Positions 50,293 to 59,799 of a stretch of DNA of 64,000 nucleotides are shown here, one piece after another. Source of the stretch: Bdellovibrio sp. SKB1291214. GTDB taxonomy: Bacteria > Bdellovibrionota > Bdellovibrionia > Bdellovibrionales > Bdellovibrionaceae. The notes under the pieces were generated by a model that saw nothing but the letters and a program-made list of their open reading frames with translations, did no database searches and was not told where the DNA came from. The first letter of the stretch is position 1, and each line of letters begins with the position of its first letter. The stretch spans positions 3,472,001-3,536,000 of the forward strand of contig NZ_CP106855.1 in assembly GCF_002209355.2 (NCBI RefSeq), written 5' to 3'. A program made the position numbers and the translations under genes.

Positions 50293-51288
50293 ATGGAATT
50301 GATGAAACGCGCCTTCATTCTCATAATGACTCTTTCGGTGACTACTTCGTGTGGTACCGAAAATGTCTTATCAGAAGTCTCTAATAAAGAGACAGACGAA
50401 GCGTATTACATCGATGCCAAGAAAAACCTGGATAACATGGAGTGGGATTCGACCGCTTCAATCATCACAACCAAAATGTCGGCGAACTATCAAGCACGGC
50501 GCGATGTGAAAATGATGCTGGCATCAGCTTACGCTGGTAAATGCGGCTTGATTTTTATCGACCTTATTCAAGGGATGACCAACAATACTGCGACAGAAAT
50601 GTTTAAGTACTTTATGGGTATCTGGGGTGGAAAAACCGTTGATCCAGATTCTTGTGAGCTTGCCATCGGTGTACTGCAAGGAATTGGAACGGCGGCACAA
50701 AGAACAACGAATGAAAATTTGTTCTTGGCTCTCTTAGGCGTCGCCCGAATGGGAACCAATCTTTCGGCCAAGCTGGATGCGGTCGACAAGAACGGCGCAA
50801 TCGATGGAGTGGCGACCGTATGTCATCAAGACGGTTCGGGCTCGCTGACCAAATGGGGTTCACCTTATGATATGAAATTCCCGGCGCCGCCTCCCGGCAA
50901 AACCGCGTATATGTCCTCAACGGACATAAAACGGGTGGCTTCTGGTTTGGGCTTAATTCTTGAAAATATCGCATCTCTTACGGACGCCTTAGGCGGTGGA
51001 ACGACCATTGGCGCTATTGGTGATTTAAGTGAAAGTTGTGATGATGCACTTTCAGCAGTGTCTGGTGCTTCCACGACGTGTGCGACCATGACCACGCCGG
51101 CGGCAGTCAGCGATGAAATGGTATATGCAATGCGCTTTATGATGGACTCGACAGAGTTTGGGTTTGGTACGTGCAGTATCACGAATTCAATAACCTTTAT
51201 TTCCAACATCGGCTCATTCGATCCGGTGACAGATTCCGTGCCCGCTGATTTATGCTGTCCTTCGACCGCGATACCGGGAGCTCCCTAA
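50293..51288 (+). CDS. Predicted lipoprotein between two FadL-type barrels
   Basis: 331 residues. Lipoprotein signal MELMKRAFILIMTLSVTTSC (lipobox TTSC). The mature region has helical repeats, perhaps TPR-like (SANYQARRDVKMMLASAYA), and eleven Cys including a C-terminal CC. Begins eight bases after the upstream barrel stop; AGGG lies six bases before the ATG at 50293, which is preferred over ATGs at 50287 and 50302. Its stop abuts the start of the next barrel gene. Probably a partner of the barrels. Confidence 0.7.
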   Translation: MELMKRAFILIMTLSVTTSCGTENVLSEVSNKETDEAYYIDAKKNLDNMEWDSTASIITTKMSANYQARRDVKMMLASAYAGKCGLIFIDLIQGMTNNTATEMFKYFMGIWGGKTVDPDSCELAIGVLQGIGTAAQRTTNENLFLALLGVARMGTNLSAKLDAVDKNGAIDGVATVCHQDGSGSLTKWGSPYDMKFPAPPPGKTAYMSSTDIKRVASGLGLILENIASLTDALGGGTTIGAIGDLSESCDDALSAVSGASTTCATMTTPAAVSDEMVYAMRFMMDSTEFGFGTCSITNSITFISNIGSFDPVTDSVPADLCCPSTAIPGAP

Positions 51289-52410
51289 ATGTTGCGCTCC
51301 TTATTCCTGGTCACGATTTTGTTTGCTTCCACCAACGCCGTTGCGCAATCACTTTCGGAATTCGCTCGAAATGCCCGCGCATTGGGAATGGGTGGTACCT
51401 ACATTCCCTTTGTGAATGGTGCCGATGCAGTTTTTTATAATCCCGCTGCTCTTGGGAAAGTCGAAGGCCTTGATATTAAAGCGGCGGAAGTCGGTGTGAG
51501 TTTAAATTCTTTGTCTAAAGAAGACATTGATGAGTTGCAAAACTTTGATCCGAATGATCCAAATACTTACAGCGGTCTTTACGGAAAACGCGTCTGGCTT
51601 CAGGCGACCGGTAAAACGGCTATCGCAGTTGGAAATTTTGCTATCGGTTATTTGAACGACAATGAAGTATCTTTAGAACTTCACAATCCCACTTATCCTC
51701 AGTTCGAAACCTATTTCCGCCAGGATGTGGGATATTATTTGGGTTATGCTTTTAACGTCGCTCCCGGAACTTATATGGGTGTTGCTGCAAAACGCGTGGA
51801 TCGTTGGGGTGGGATTAAACAAGAACTCAGTCTGACAGATGTTTCCAACGCCTCGAGCATGAGCGATATCGGCGACAGATTTGATGATAAAGGTCAAGCT
51901 TACGGTATTGATATGGCGATTGCGACAACGGTGGACTTGCCATTGTTGAAGCCCACGATTGCCTTGGTATGGCAAGATGTGGGAAACACCGCATTTAGAA
52001 AAACTGCGGGAGATGATGCTCCTCCTCACATTACCCAGGATTTGAGTTTCGGCGCGGGAGTCAATTTGGATTTGCCCGGTTTGGATGTGGCATTCGGCGG
52101 CGAAGTTCGCCACCTGATGGAATCCGATATTGAAACTGGTAAAAAGCTCCACCTTGGCGCTGAGGTTTCTTTGCCCGTATTTGATTTGCGTGCGGGTTAC
52201 AGTCAGGGCTATTTGAGTTATGGGGTCGGTGTAAATCTATTTATTCTTCACATTGATGCTGTAAGTTACACCGAAGAGCTTGGGGCGTATCCCGGGCAAA
52301 CCGCAGATAATCGTTATATGATCAGCCTTGGCATTGATTTAAGCTTTGATGCCGACTTTAAATTCACAGATAATCAGGGTAAAAGAAGGAAACTTAAACA
52401 ACGCCGGTAA
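51289..52410 (+). CDS. FadL/PorV-type outer-membrane protein (paralogue 3)
   Basis: 373 residues. Signal peptide MLRSLFLVTILFASTNAVA; signature ARALGMGGTYIPFVNGADA then FYNPAAL; ends in a basic tail FTDNQGKRRKLKQRR past the last strand, unlike the other two paralogues. Begins directly after the lipoprotein stop, with GGAG upstream inside that gene. Six bases before addB, so transcription may continue into it. Confidence 0.78.
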   Translation: MLRSLFLVTILFASTNAVAQSLSEFARNARALGMGGTYIPFVNGADAVFYNPAALGKVEGLDIKAAEVGVSLNSLSKEDIDELQNFDPNDPNTYSGLYGKRVWLQATGKTAIAVGNFAIGYLNDNEVSLELHNPTYPQFETYFRQDVGYYLGYAFNVAPGTYMGVAAKRVDRWGGIKQELSLTDVSNASSMSDIGDRFDDKGQAYGIDMAIATTVDLPLLKPTIALVWQDVGNTAFRKTAGDDAPPHITQDLSFGAGVNLDLPGLDVAFGGEVRHLMESDIETGKKLHLGAEVSLPVFDLRAGYSQGYLSYGVGVNLFILHIDAVSYTEELGAYPGQTADNRYMISLGIDLSFDADFKFTDNQGKRRKLKQRR

Positions 52411-52416
52411 CCCCTG

Positions 52417-55146
52417 ATGCTACAAATTGTCCCCATTGAAAATCGCTCGCAAATCAACGAGCTATTTAGCAACTACAATCCGCGAGAACAGTCTTGGCTG
52501 GTTTCGGATTTGCGTACCAAATTCGAACTCCAGCAAAAGATTCTTGCACGCGACGGCCAGTACGTGGACGAGTCAGTTCTGCGCGCGTCGGATCTGTGGA
52601 AGTTGTTGCTGAAGCGTTTGGAGCCTCGCCTGCGTTTAGTCAGTGATCCTTTTGCTAGATCCATTCTACGTACAATTTTGGATGAAAACGCCGAGGCGCT
52701 TGGTGTGAACTCTTCCGCGGAAGACACCGTGTTTTCATACATCGATCAGATGGCAGCGGTGATCTTTCATCCAGATGGTACTCAAAAACTGAATGAATGG
52801 TTCACTGAACATCCGGAAGCCAAAAATCGCTGGGGAGACTGGTACCTACGCGCGCGCTTTTGCGCCATTCAGCTTTTAGAGAAATATAACATTATCACTT
52901 CCGACTGGATTACTCCTTATCTGCAGTCCTTCAATGAACTTGAACGCGTCTGGGATATTCCGCTGATTGTAGATTTAAGTGGCGAGATTTCCCGTGTCGA
53001 GGCCGAGATTCTGCGAACGCTATCCCGGTCAATTGATGTGATAGTATTAGAGCCCACACCAGTGTGGCGTGACGAGTTCAAATATTTGCTAAAGCCTTAT
53101 GAAGATTTACGCGCGCAAAGTTCATCGATCATGAAACTGCAACCAGCTGCTGCGACTTCAAAGAAAAAGGAAATCCTTCGTTTTTCAGGAATGCTTGCTG
53201 AGATTAAAAACTCTGTGGGTCAGGTTCGTAAATGGCTTGAGGAGGGAATCCCTGCTGATAATATTGCAGTGATTGCGCCCGACATCGAACAATACTGGCC
53301 CGTATTGCAAGCCTTCCTAAAAGAAGAAGGCATCCCGGTCCAAAAAGACATCACCCACAAGGTGCAAAGTCTGCCATCCGTTACAAGATGGTTGGCCACT
53401 TTGCGCGCGAAAAGTGGACGTTTATCATCCTCGGATCTTGAGATTTCATTTTTTGAAAAACATGAATCTCAAGCACTTCGCTACGAAGACTTTAAAGCCT
53501 TGTTTAAAAGTCTGTACGTAAATGAAGATCTTGCACGCAACGAATTGATACATAAAATTTATTTCGAGCAAATCGATTTAACGGGGCCTGTGGTTCGTGA
53601 TGAGTTTGTAGGTAAGGCGTTAAGCTTCTGGAGTTCCAATGACACGGAAGTTGTGCAAATCGTTCTGCGCGAGCTTCTGCAGAATGCAACTGCTAGCACC
53701 AAACTGATTTGGAAAGAATGGCTGAGCTATCTTGAAAGTATCGTTGCGGCTAAAGAATACACTTTGGAAAAAGGTGAAGCCAGCGGGGTGCTGGTCACGA
53801 AACTGATGTCAGCCTATAGCGAAAAAGCACGCCATCGTATTTTCGTGGGTCTAACAGACGAAGCCCTAAGAGCTCGTAACAAAACCCAACTTTCAGGAAC
53901 AGATTATTTCGATCTTGCTAAAGACATTGGTTTTTACCTGGATAATCCGGATCAAAGCGATCTGGCGTTTGAGTTAAAGCTTTTGGCCGAAGCCGACTCT
54001 GTTCACGACATCTATTGTTTCGGTGGGACTGATCTTTCCGGGACTTTGTGTTCGCCAGCGACATTCTGGATGTGTCTTAACGAAGGACACACCCATGAAA
54101 CATTGACCGTGCCTTTGGAAACTCGCTGGGATGAAATTCAGTATTCTCGTGAAGGTGCCAAAAGGAATTGGATCGATGGACGTGCGGCTGAAATTGAGCA
54201 CAAGATTCAGTTGGATTTAGGTAAAGCTGATTTGCCACTAGTAGAACTTAAAAAATTACCAAGTATTTCTGCTTCGGCCATTGAAACTTATTTGGAATGT
54301 CCCTTTATCTTCGCAGCCCAAAGATATTTCAAATTGAAAGATATTCCGGAAGTAGATCTGGATGTCGATCATCGCACCCGTGGACAGCTGGCCCATGCCC
54401 TATTTGAAAAGCTAACTCAAGAACCTATGCGTTTTGACTGGCAGGTCACAGAACTTGAAGAAATTCTTGATTCTGTTCGTAAAGATAAATCGATGTTGTT
54501 TGCCGATGAACGTCTGTGGTTGCCACTGCGAAAAAAACACGTGCAATTGGCACAACGATTCCTGGATTTTGAAAAAACCTGGCGCCAAGAATACAACCGC
54601 ACGAAAACCTTGGCCCGAGAAAAACGTTTTGAATTTTATCTGGATCCAAAAAGTGAAACATTAAGCAAAGACGCCAGTGATGGTTCGTTTCGTATTTCTG
54701 GCTCTATCGACCGTGTTGATACAGATCAAGACGGTCATCTGGTCCTTTTGGATTACAAGAGCTCGGCAGGCGGTATTTCAGCGCATGGCTCTTGGCTTAA
54801 AAATTCAGAGCTGCAACTTTTGTTTTACATGTGGGTGATTGAAAAATCCTTAATGGAAGACCTCAAAGGCGAAGTCATTGGTTTGTTCTATTATATATTC
54901 CGTACTTTTGATCGCAAAGGCTTTCGTGTAAACGATAAAGCGGGCCGCTTGTATCCAGCTACGCGCACCAAAGACAAAAACGCCACTTTGGAGGCGAAGG
55001 AACTTTACTTAACAGAGTTTTCGAAAATTTTGATGGCGACCTTAGAGCGCATTCGTCTGGGAGAGATTCGCCCGGTTCCAGTAGATACGCAAATTTGTAC
55101 TTCGTGTGAATGGAGAAGACAGTGTCGAGCACCGCACCTCAATTAA
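52417..55146 (+). CDS. addB: AddB-like helicase/nuclease subunit
   Basis: 909 residues, B subunit of the AddAB (RexAB-type) double-strand break resection complex. The C-terminal nuclease shows the PD-(D/E)XK core LVLLDYKSS, and the 4Fe-4S ligands are visible: Cys in YLECPF plus CTSCEWRRQC, a CX2CX5C pattern as in B. subtilis AddB. The N-terminal half is a degenerate helicase fold without a clear Walker A; it is about 250 residues shorter than B. subtilis AddB. Overlaps addA. Confidence 0.85.
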   Translation: MLQIVPIENRSQINELFSNYNPREQSWLVSDLRTKFELQQKILARDGQYVDESVLRASDLWKLLLKRLEPRLRLVSDPFARSILRTILDENAEALGVNSSAEDTVFSYIDQMAAVIFHPDGTQKLNEWFTEHPEAKNRWGDWYLRARFCAIQLLEKYNIITSDWITPYLQSFNELERVWDIPLIVDLSGEISRVEAEILRTLSRSIDVIVLEPTPVWRDEFKYLLKPYEDLRAQSSSIMKLQPAAATSKKKEILRFSGMLAEIKNSVGQVRKWLEEGIPADNIAVIAPDIEQYWPVLQAFLKEEGIPVQKDITHKVQSLPSVTRWLATLRAKSGRLSSSDLEISFFEKHESQALRYEDFKALFKSLYVNEDLARNELIHKIYFEQIDLTGPVVRDEFVGKALSFWSSNDTEVVQIVLRELLQNATASTKLIWKEWLSYLESIVAAKEYTLEKGEASGVLVTKLMSAYSEKARHRIFVGLTDEALRARNKTQLSGTDYFDLAKDIGFYLDNPDQSDLAFELKLLAEADSVHDIYCFGGTDLSGTLCSPATFWMCLNEGHTHETLTVPLETRWDEIQYSREGAKRNWIDGRAAEIEHKIQLDLGKADLPLVELKKLPSISASAIETYLECPFIFAAQRYFKLKDIPEVDLDVDHRTRGQLAHALFEKLTQEPMRFDWQVTELEEILDSVRKDKSMLFADERLWLPLRKKHVQLAQRFLDFEKTWRQEYNRTKTLAREKRFEFYLDPKSETLSKDASDGSFRISGSIDRVDTDQDGHLVLLDYKSSAGGISAHGSWLKNSELQLLFYMWVIEKSLMEDLKGEVIGLFYYIFRTFDRKGFRVNDKAGRLYPATRTKDKNATLEAKELYLTEFSKILMATLERIRLGEIRPVPVDTQICTSCEWRRQCRAPHLN

Positions 55147-58100
55147 AAAACACCATTCTGCGCGCAGGTGCTGGTGCTGGTAAGACGACGACATTGACTC
55201 GTTTGTTCTTAGACTTTGCAAGTGACTTTCAAAAAGCTCACGGCAAATTTCCTCGCATCGTTGTCACGACTTTCACGCGTAAAGCAACCCAAGAGTTGAA
55301 AGAGCGTTTATCAGCCAAAGCTCTGGAAGAAAAACGTGAAGACCTTTTTCAATTTGTGAACTCTCGGTCGCAGGTACAAATTTCTACGATCCATGGTGTA
55401 TTAAGTTTATTCTTGTCTCGCTATGGTTCTGCCATCGGATTAACACCTGATTACAAAATCATGAGTGACAGCGAAATTCGTAAGGGTGCACGCAAGATCA
55501 TGCGAAAGCACATTCTGGAAATTCCCGCCTTGCAGGAATTGTTGGAAGAATACGAATTCAGCGTTATTGAAAGTGCTTTGCTGCAATATTTCTCGGAGCG
55601 TGTGGTTTTCCCCCAGGCGCAATTCATTACCGCCAGCGAACAAGAAAACGAAACAAAGAAATTGATCAAAGATATTGGCAGCCGTTTAAAACGTGTCTGC
55701 CTTGAGATCGATCAGGAAACTGATAATGAGAAATGGAAAGAGTACGTAGCGGCTCTGTGGTCCTTTAATTGGGATGCTCAAGATCTCGAGCAATTCTTTG
55801 CTTTGCTTCAGGGGATGTGGGATGGCTTGACGAAGCCTCAATATCGTAAAGCTTCTCCGCCATTTAGTGCGAGCCTCAATGAGGAGCTCGAAGAGTTGCG
55901 TGATCGAATTGACAAATTGTTAGAATCCGCTCGTTATCGTCCAACTTTTTGGGCAAAACATCAGCACAACTGTGAACTTTTCGAACAATTGGCAAAACTG
56001 TTCTGTCAGGATCTATTGCAACAAAAGTTGGAAAACGGTTTGTTGTCGATGTCCGACCTTGAAACATTAAGTTATAAAATCATTAAGGAATCACCAGAAT
56101 CCGCGCGTAATTTTTCAATGGAATGGGATTTCTGGATGGTCGACGAATATCAAGATACCAGCCCCATCCAGGTTGAGATTCTAAATAGCCTTGTAGGTGA
56201 AAAACCGATCTTTGTGGTCGGAGACCCGCAACAAAGTATTTATTTGTTCCGGGGGGCTCGTTCTGAAGTCTTCCAAGAAAAAGTAGCAGAAATTGAAGCT
56301 CAAGACGGTGACGTGCAAGTGAAACTCGTAAACTATCGTTCAACTCCTGAAGTGTTGGAGTTCTTCAATCACTATTTCACACGCTTAGATCGGGATCAGT
56401 TTGCATCGATGACCCCAGATCCAAAGAAAGAAAAAAAGGGTTCCAGTGATCCCGTCGTTCAAGTTCTAGTCACCGAAACAAGTGCTGAAGATGAAACATC
56501 TAAAGAGTACTTGGGCACGGTTTCCCGTATTCAAGAGTTGCTAGCGTCGGGTGTAAGTCCTGAACAGATTTGTATCTTATCCAGAACCCACAAGGTTCTG
56601 TCAGACATTGCTAAGGTCGCACAAGATTATGGGGTTCCCTTGCAACTTCATAGCGGCAGCGGCTTTTATGAACGTCGCGAAGTGTTGGACGCTCTTTCTA
56701 TTTTAAAATTTATCGTGAATCCCCATGACAATGCGAACTTTGTGGCGCTATTGCGTTCACCATGGCTTGCGATGTCTGATTCTGAAATCATGGAGCTTTG
56801 TCACAGCTTTAAGCATTCCTTCTGGAGAGAGGCTTTAAAGACGTTGGAATCAAGATCAGTGACTCATCCAATAAGCATTCTAAAAACACTGTTAGATACG
56901 GCCGAGGAAAAGGGTCTCTCTTTTACGCTAAAAAGTGCGTTGATTGATTTGGGATTATTTGATTATTCCGCAAGAATTGATTCTACCGGACGTCGCGAGG
57001 CGAACTTGTGGAAAGTGGTTTCCTTACTTAGCGAAGAAGAGCGCCGACCAGGATTTAACTTCCTGGATTTCTTAGATTCTAGTTTGGATTCTTTATCAAC
57101 TGATGAGGGGGGCGAGGATTCTGATGCCACTCCGGTGATTGAACCAAAGCGCGTGAACTTCATGACCGTGCATGCTTCTAAAGGTTTGCAGTTTGAACAT
57201 GTGATCTTGCCGGGGATGGGAAAAGATCCACGGGCCAGTTTTGCGCCGGTTATTTCTTTCCACGAAAAAACAGGTCAATGGACTTTGAAAGTTCGTGACG
57301 AAGAAACGCAAATGCTTGCTGGCAGCATTTTAGCGGATCAGATTATGGAAGAACTTCGTCGTCGTGAAGGTGACGAGTTTCACAGGGTCTTATACGTGGC
57401 CTTAACCCGTGCGAAATCCGGCGTGACATTGCAATGGGATGTGCAAAAGGTTGGAAAAAAGTCTTGGGCTGCACGATGTCCTCTGAACATCGAAGAAGGA
57501 TTGCACGAAGAAGCTGATTTTTCATACGTGGTTCGTCGTGAAAATCCGCATCCAGTGAAAATGGCTGACCAGGAGTTGGCGCTCAAGACTTTGCGGGCTC
57601 CGTGGATGGTTAACACGGTTCAGGAAAAACGTAAGTACATTTCCGTGACGGAACTTGTGGCTCCTGAATCTGTTAAAGGTTCGGAATACACGCAAACCGT
57701 GGCCCAATTGGCTCCGGGCTTGGCAAGGGCACAACAAGGAACGATGGCTCATAGATTGTTTGAAGCTTTGAAGTTTACTTCTTATGAAGATCTTTTAAAA
57801 ATTTCCGATGAAGATTTAAAAGCGCCGTTGACATTCCTGGCTGAAACCGAACAACTGCCTTTGCTTGAAATTATCAACAAGGGTTATGTCGAGTGGGGTT
57901 TTGCACTGATGGAGCAAAATGCCTTGATGCAAGGTCAGATCGATTTGTGGGGGATTGTCGGTGATACCGCTTGGCTCGTGGATTATAAAACGGGTTCACA
58001 ACGTTACTCAGAGACTGCATTTAAACAACTGGAAGCTTATACATGGGCACTTTATCGCATGAAATATTTGGATAAGGTTAAGACTGTAAAGCTTGCTGTC

Positions 58101-58205
58101 GTTTATCCAATGGACGAAATCGTTAAGATCAAGGAAATTCCGCAACTCACAGAGCTGAATGCTCGTATGAAGTCGCAGATTACGGATTATATTACGCAGG
58201 GTTGA
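55122..58205 (+). CDS. addA: AddA-like UvrD-family helicase/nuclease
   Basis: 1027 residues. Walker A RAGAGAGKTTTL at the N-terminus, DEYQDTSPIQ (motif II), GDPQQSIYLFRGA (III), LVNYRS (IV), MTVHASKGLQF (V) and ALTRAK (VI), then a C-terminal PD-(D/E)XK nuclease with LVDYKTGS. Together with AddB it unwinds and trims double-strand ends for RecA loading. The GTG at 55122 has GGAG six bases upstream; an ATG at 55110 has none. The gene starts inside addB. Confidence 0.9.
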   Translation: MSSTAPQLKNTILRAGAGAGKTTTLTRLFLDFASDFQKAHGKFPRIVVTTFTRKATQELKERLSAKALEEKREDLFQFVNSRSQVQISTIHGVLSLFLSRYGSAIGLTPDYKIMSDSEIRKGARKIMRKHILEIPALQELLEEYEFSVIESALLQYFSERVVFPQAQFITASEQENETKKLIKDIGSRLKRVCLEIDQETDNEKWKEYVAALWSFNWDAQDLEQFFALLQGMWDGLTKPQYRKASPPFSASLNEELEELRDRIDKLLESARYRPTFWAKHQHNCELFEQLAKLFCQDLLQQKLENGLLSMSDLETLSYKIIKESPESARNFSMEWDFWMVDEYQDTSPIQVEILNSLVGEKPIFVVGDPQQSIYLFRGARSEVFQEKVAEIEAQDGDVQVKLVNYRSTPEVLEFFNHYFTRLDRDQFASMTPDPKKEKKGSSDPVVQVLVTETSAEDETSKEYLGTVSRIQELLASGVSPEQICILSRTHKVLSDIAKVAQDYGVPLQLHSGSGFYERREVLDALSILKFIVNPHDNANFVALLRSPWLAMSDSEIMELCHSFKHSFWREALKTLESRSVTHPISILKTLLDTAEEKGLSFTLKSALIDLGLFDYSARIDSTGRREANLWKVVSLLSEEERRPGFNFLDFLDSSLDSLSTDEGGEDSDATPVIEPKRVNFMTVHASKGLQFEHVILPGMGKDPRASFAPVISFHEKTGQWTLKVRDEETQMLAGSILADQIMEELRRREGDEFHRVLYVALTRAKSGVTLQWDVQKVGKKSWAARCPLNIEEGLHEEADFSYVVRRENPHPVKMADQELALKTLRAPWMVNTVQEKRKYISVTELVAPESVKGSEYTQTVAQLAPGLARAQQGTMAHRLFEALKFTSYEDLLKISDEDLKAPLTFLAETEQLPLLEIINKGYVEWGFALMEQNALMQGQIDLWGIVGDTAWLVDYKTGSQRYSETAFKQLEAYTWALYRMKYLDKVKTVKLAVVYPMDEIVKIKEIPQLTELNARMKSQITDYITQG

Positions 58206-58990
58206 TTGACTCCCTGACCTTCGATCGTCACGATCAAGTTGTGAAAAACAGTCGCGGTTATATCCAAATTTTTTCTGATGGTGCATGTTCTGGAAATCCC
58301 GGTCCTGGTGGCTGGGCCTCTGTCGTTTTGCTTCCCAATGATTCAGTTATTGAATTAGGCGGTGGTGATCCAGCGACAACGAACAATCGCATGGAGATGT
58401 CAGCGACAGTGGAGGCTTTAAAGTACGTGGCCGAAATTCCTGGGCCTGTGCATTTCTACACAGACTCTACCTACGTTATTCGCGGTATCACACAATGGAT
58501 TTGGGGTTGGAAAAAACGTGGCTGGAAAACTGCCGAGGGCGCCGACGTTTCAAATCGTGATTTGTGGGAGGAGCTAGGCAAAGTCGTCCAAGCTCGAGGC
58601 GCCAGTAATAAAGTTGATTGGCGATATAGCCGTGGACACGTAGGTATTCCAGGAAATGAACGCTGCGATCAAATCGCTGTCGCATTTTCGAAAAATGATT
58701 ACGTGAATTTGTATTCTGGAAGCTTGGAAAATTATCCCGTCAATATTCTGGAAGTTCCCGCAGATTATTCTTTGCCAGAGATGCGGTCTCCGACGGAAAA
58801 AAAGGCTGCTCACAGTTACTTAAGTAATATCGGTGGCCTGGTTTATCGTCACAAAGATTGGCCTGCTTGCCAAAGACGCGTGAATGGTAAGTCCGGTGCG
58901 AAATTCAAAAAATCAACCTCGGCGTCGGATGAACTTGAAATTTTGAAATCGTGGGGACTTCCGATTAGTACGACAATCAAGGAAGGATAA
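58202..58990 (+). CDS. rnhA: Ribonuclease HI with C-terminal hybrid-binding-like domain
   Basis: 262 residues. RNase HI domain (about 18-165): catalytic acids in FSDGACSGNPGPGGW, NRMEMSAT and YTDSTYV, and GHVGIPGNERCDQ with the late His and Asp; IWGWKKRGWKTAEG is the basic handle. Family length is about 155, so about 90 residues are extra: their end, VYRHKDWPACQRRVNGKSGA plus KFKK, resembles the hybrid-binding (viroplasmin-like) domain usually found at the N-terminus of eukaryotic RNase H1. TTG start overlaps the addA stop; a GTG at 58241 would also keep the catalytic core. Confidence 0.88.
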   Translation: MIDSLTFDRHDQVVKNSRGYIQIFSDGACSGNPGPGGWASVVLLPNDSVIELGGGDPATTNNRMEMSATVEALKYVAEIPGPVHFYTDSTYVIRGITQWIWGWKKRGWKTAEGADVSNRDLWEELGKVVQARGASNKVDWRYSRGHVGIPGNERCDQIAVAFSKNDYVNLYSGSLENYPVNILEVPADYSLPEMRSPTEKKAAHSYLSNIGGLVYRHKDWPACQRRVNGKSGAKFKKSTSASDELEILKSWGLPISTTIKEG

Positions 58991-58993
58991 TCG

Positions 58994-59770
58994 ATGGAAA
59001 TAACAGGCCGTCATATTCTGATTACTGGTGCAAACCGTGGTATCGGTCGCGCCTTTGCAAAAATTTGCGCCGAAGATAAAGCAAACTTACATCTCGTGGT
59101 AAGAAACGAGGATGCAGAGCTTGTGAAAGAGTTAAGCACATTGGGTGCTAAATCCGTCACAGTTTGGAATGCTGATCTTTCTGATCGCAGTGCTGTGACA
59201 GCATTGGTGCAAAAGCTTAAAGGTGTACAAATCGATATTCTTTTCAACAACGCCGGTCAATTGACGGGCGGATTGTTGGAAACGCAATCTATGAATGAAG
59301 TCAGTGAAATGTTGCAAGTGAATGTGAACAGTTTGATTGAACTGACTCACGGAATTTTACCAGGGATGCTCGAGCGCAAACGCGGTAAAATCATCAATAA
59401 CGCAAGTATCGCCGCTTACATGTATTTCCCTTCGAATTCTACCTATGCTGCCTCTAAAGCGGCTGTGGTGGCTTTTACTCAATGTCTAAGTTTGGAACTG
59501 AAGGACACAGGAGTTTCGACGTTATTGCTGATCACGCCATCAATCAAAACTCGGATGTTGGATAAAGTCATAGACATCTTTAGCAAACATATTGAAGTTC
59601 CGGATGAAGCAATGTCACCATCCCAATATGTTAAAATGATCCGTGAAGCGATTCTGCATGATCTTGAAGTAGTGGAACCATCAGGATTAACGGGCTGGGC
59701 TTTGAAAGCCGCAAAGTTCGCGAAGCCTTTGTTTGATTTTGAAATAAAACGTCGTTTTCACCGATCATAA
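58994..59770 (+). CDS. Short-chain dehydrogenase/reductase
   Basis: 258 residues, classical SDR. TGANRGIGRA (cofactor glycine motif, NAD(P)), NNAG, Ser in NNASIAAY and YAASK catalytic pair. The C-terminus FDFEIKRRFHRS and the preceding TGWALKAAKFAK segment suggest membrane-lipid or acyl substrates, as in DltE-like SDRs, but this is uncertain. GGAAGGA lies six bases before the ATG. Three bases after rnhA. Confidence 0.88.
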   Translation: MEITGRHILITGANRGIGRAFAKICAEDKANLHLVVRNEDAELVKELSTLGAKSVTVWNADLSDRSAVTALVQKLKGVQIDILFNNAGQLTGGLLETQSMNEVSEMLQVNVNSLIELTHGILPGMLERKRGKIINNASIAAYMYFPSNSTYAASKAAVVAFTQCLSLELKDTGVSTLLLITPSIKTRMLDKVIDIFSKHIEVPDEAMSPSQYVKMIREAILHDLEVVEPSGLTGWALKAAKFAKPLFDFEIKRRFHRS

Positions 59771-59799
59771 AAAAAGGGGACTTAAGGTCCCCTTTTTTT
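59771..59799. terminator. Bidirectional terminator
   Basis: GGGGAC (59776-59781), loop TTAAG, GTCCCC (59787-59792) with flanking A- and T-runs, between convergent genes ending at 59770 and 59798. Confidence 0.92.

Noticed and set aside
55110-55122. ATG start for addA at 55110
   Set aside because: No ribosome site upstream, whereas the GTG at 55122 is six bases from GGAG.
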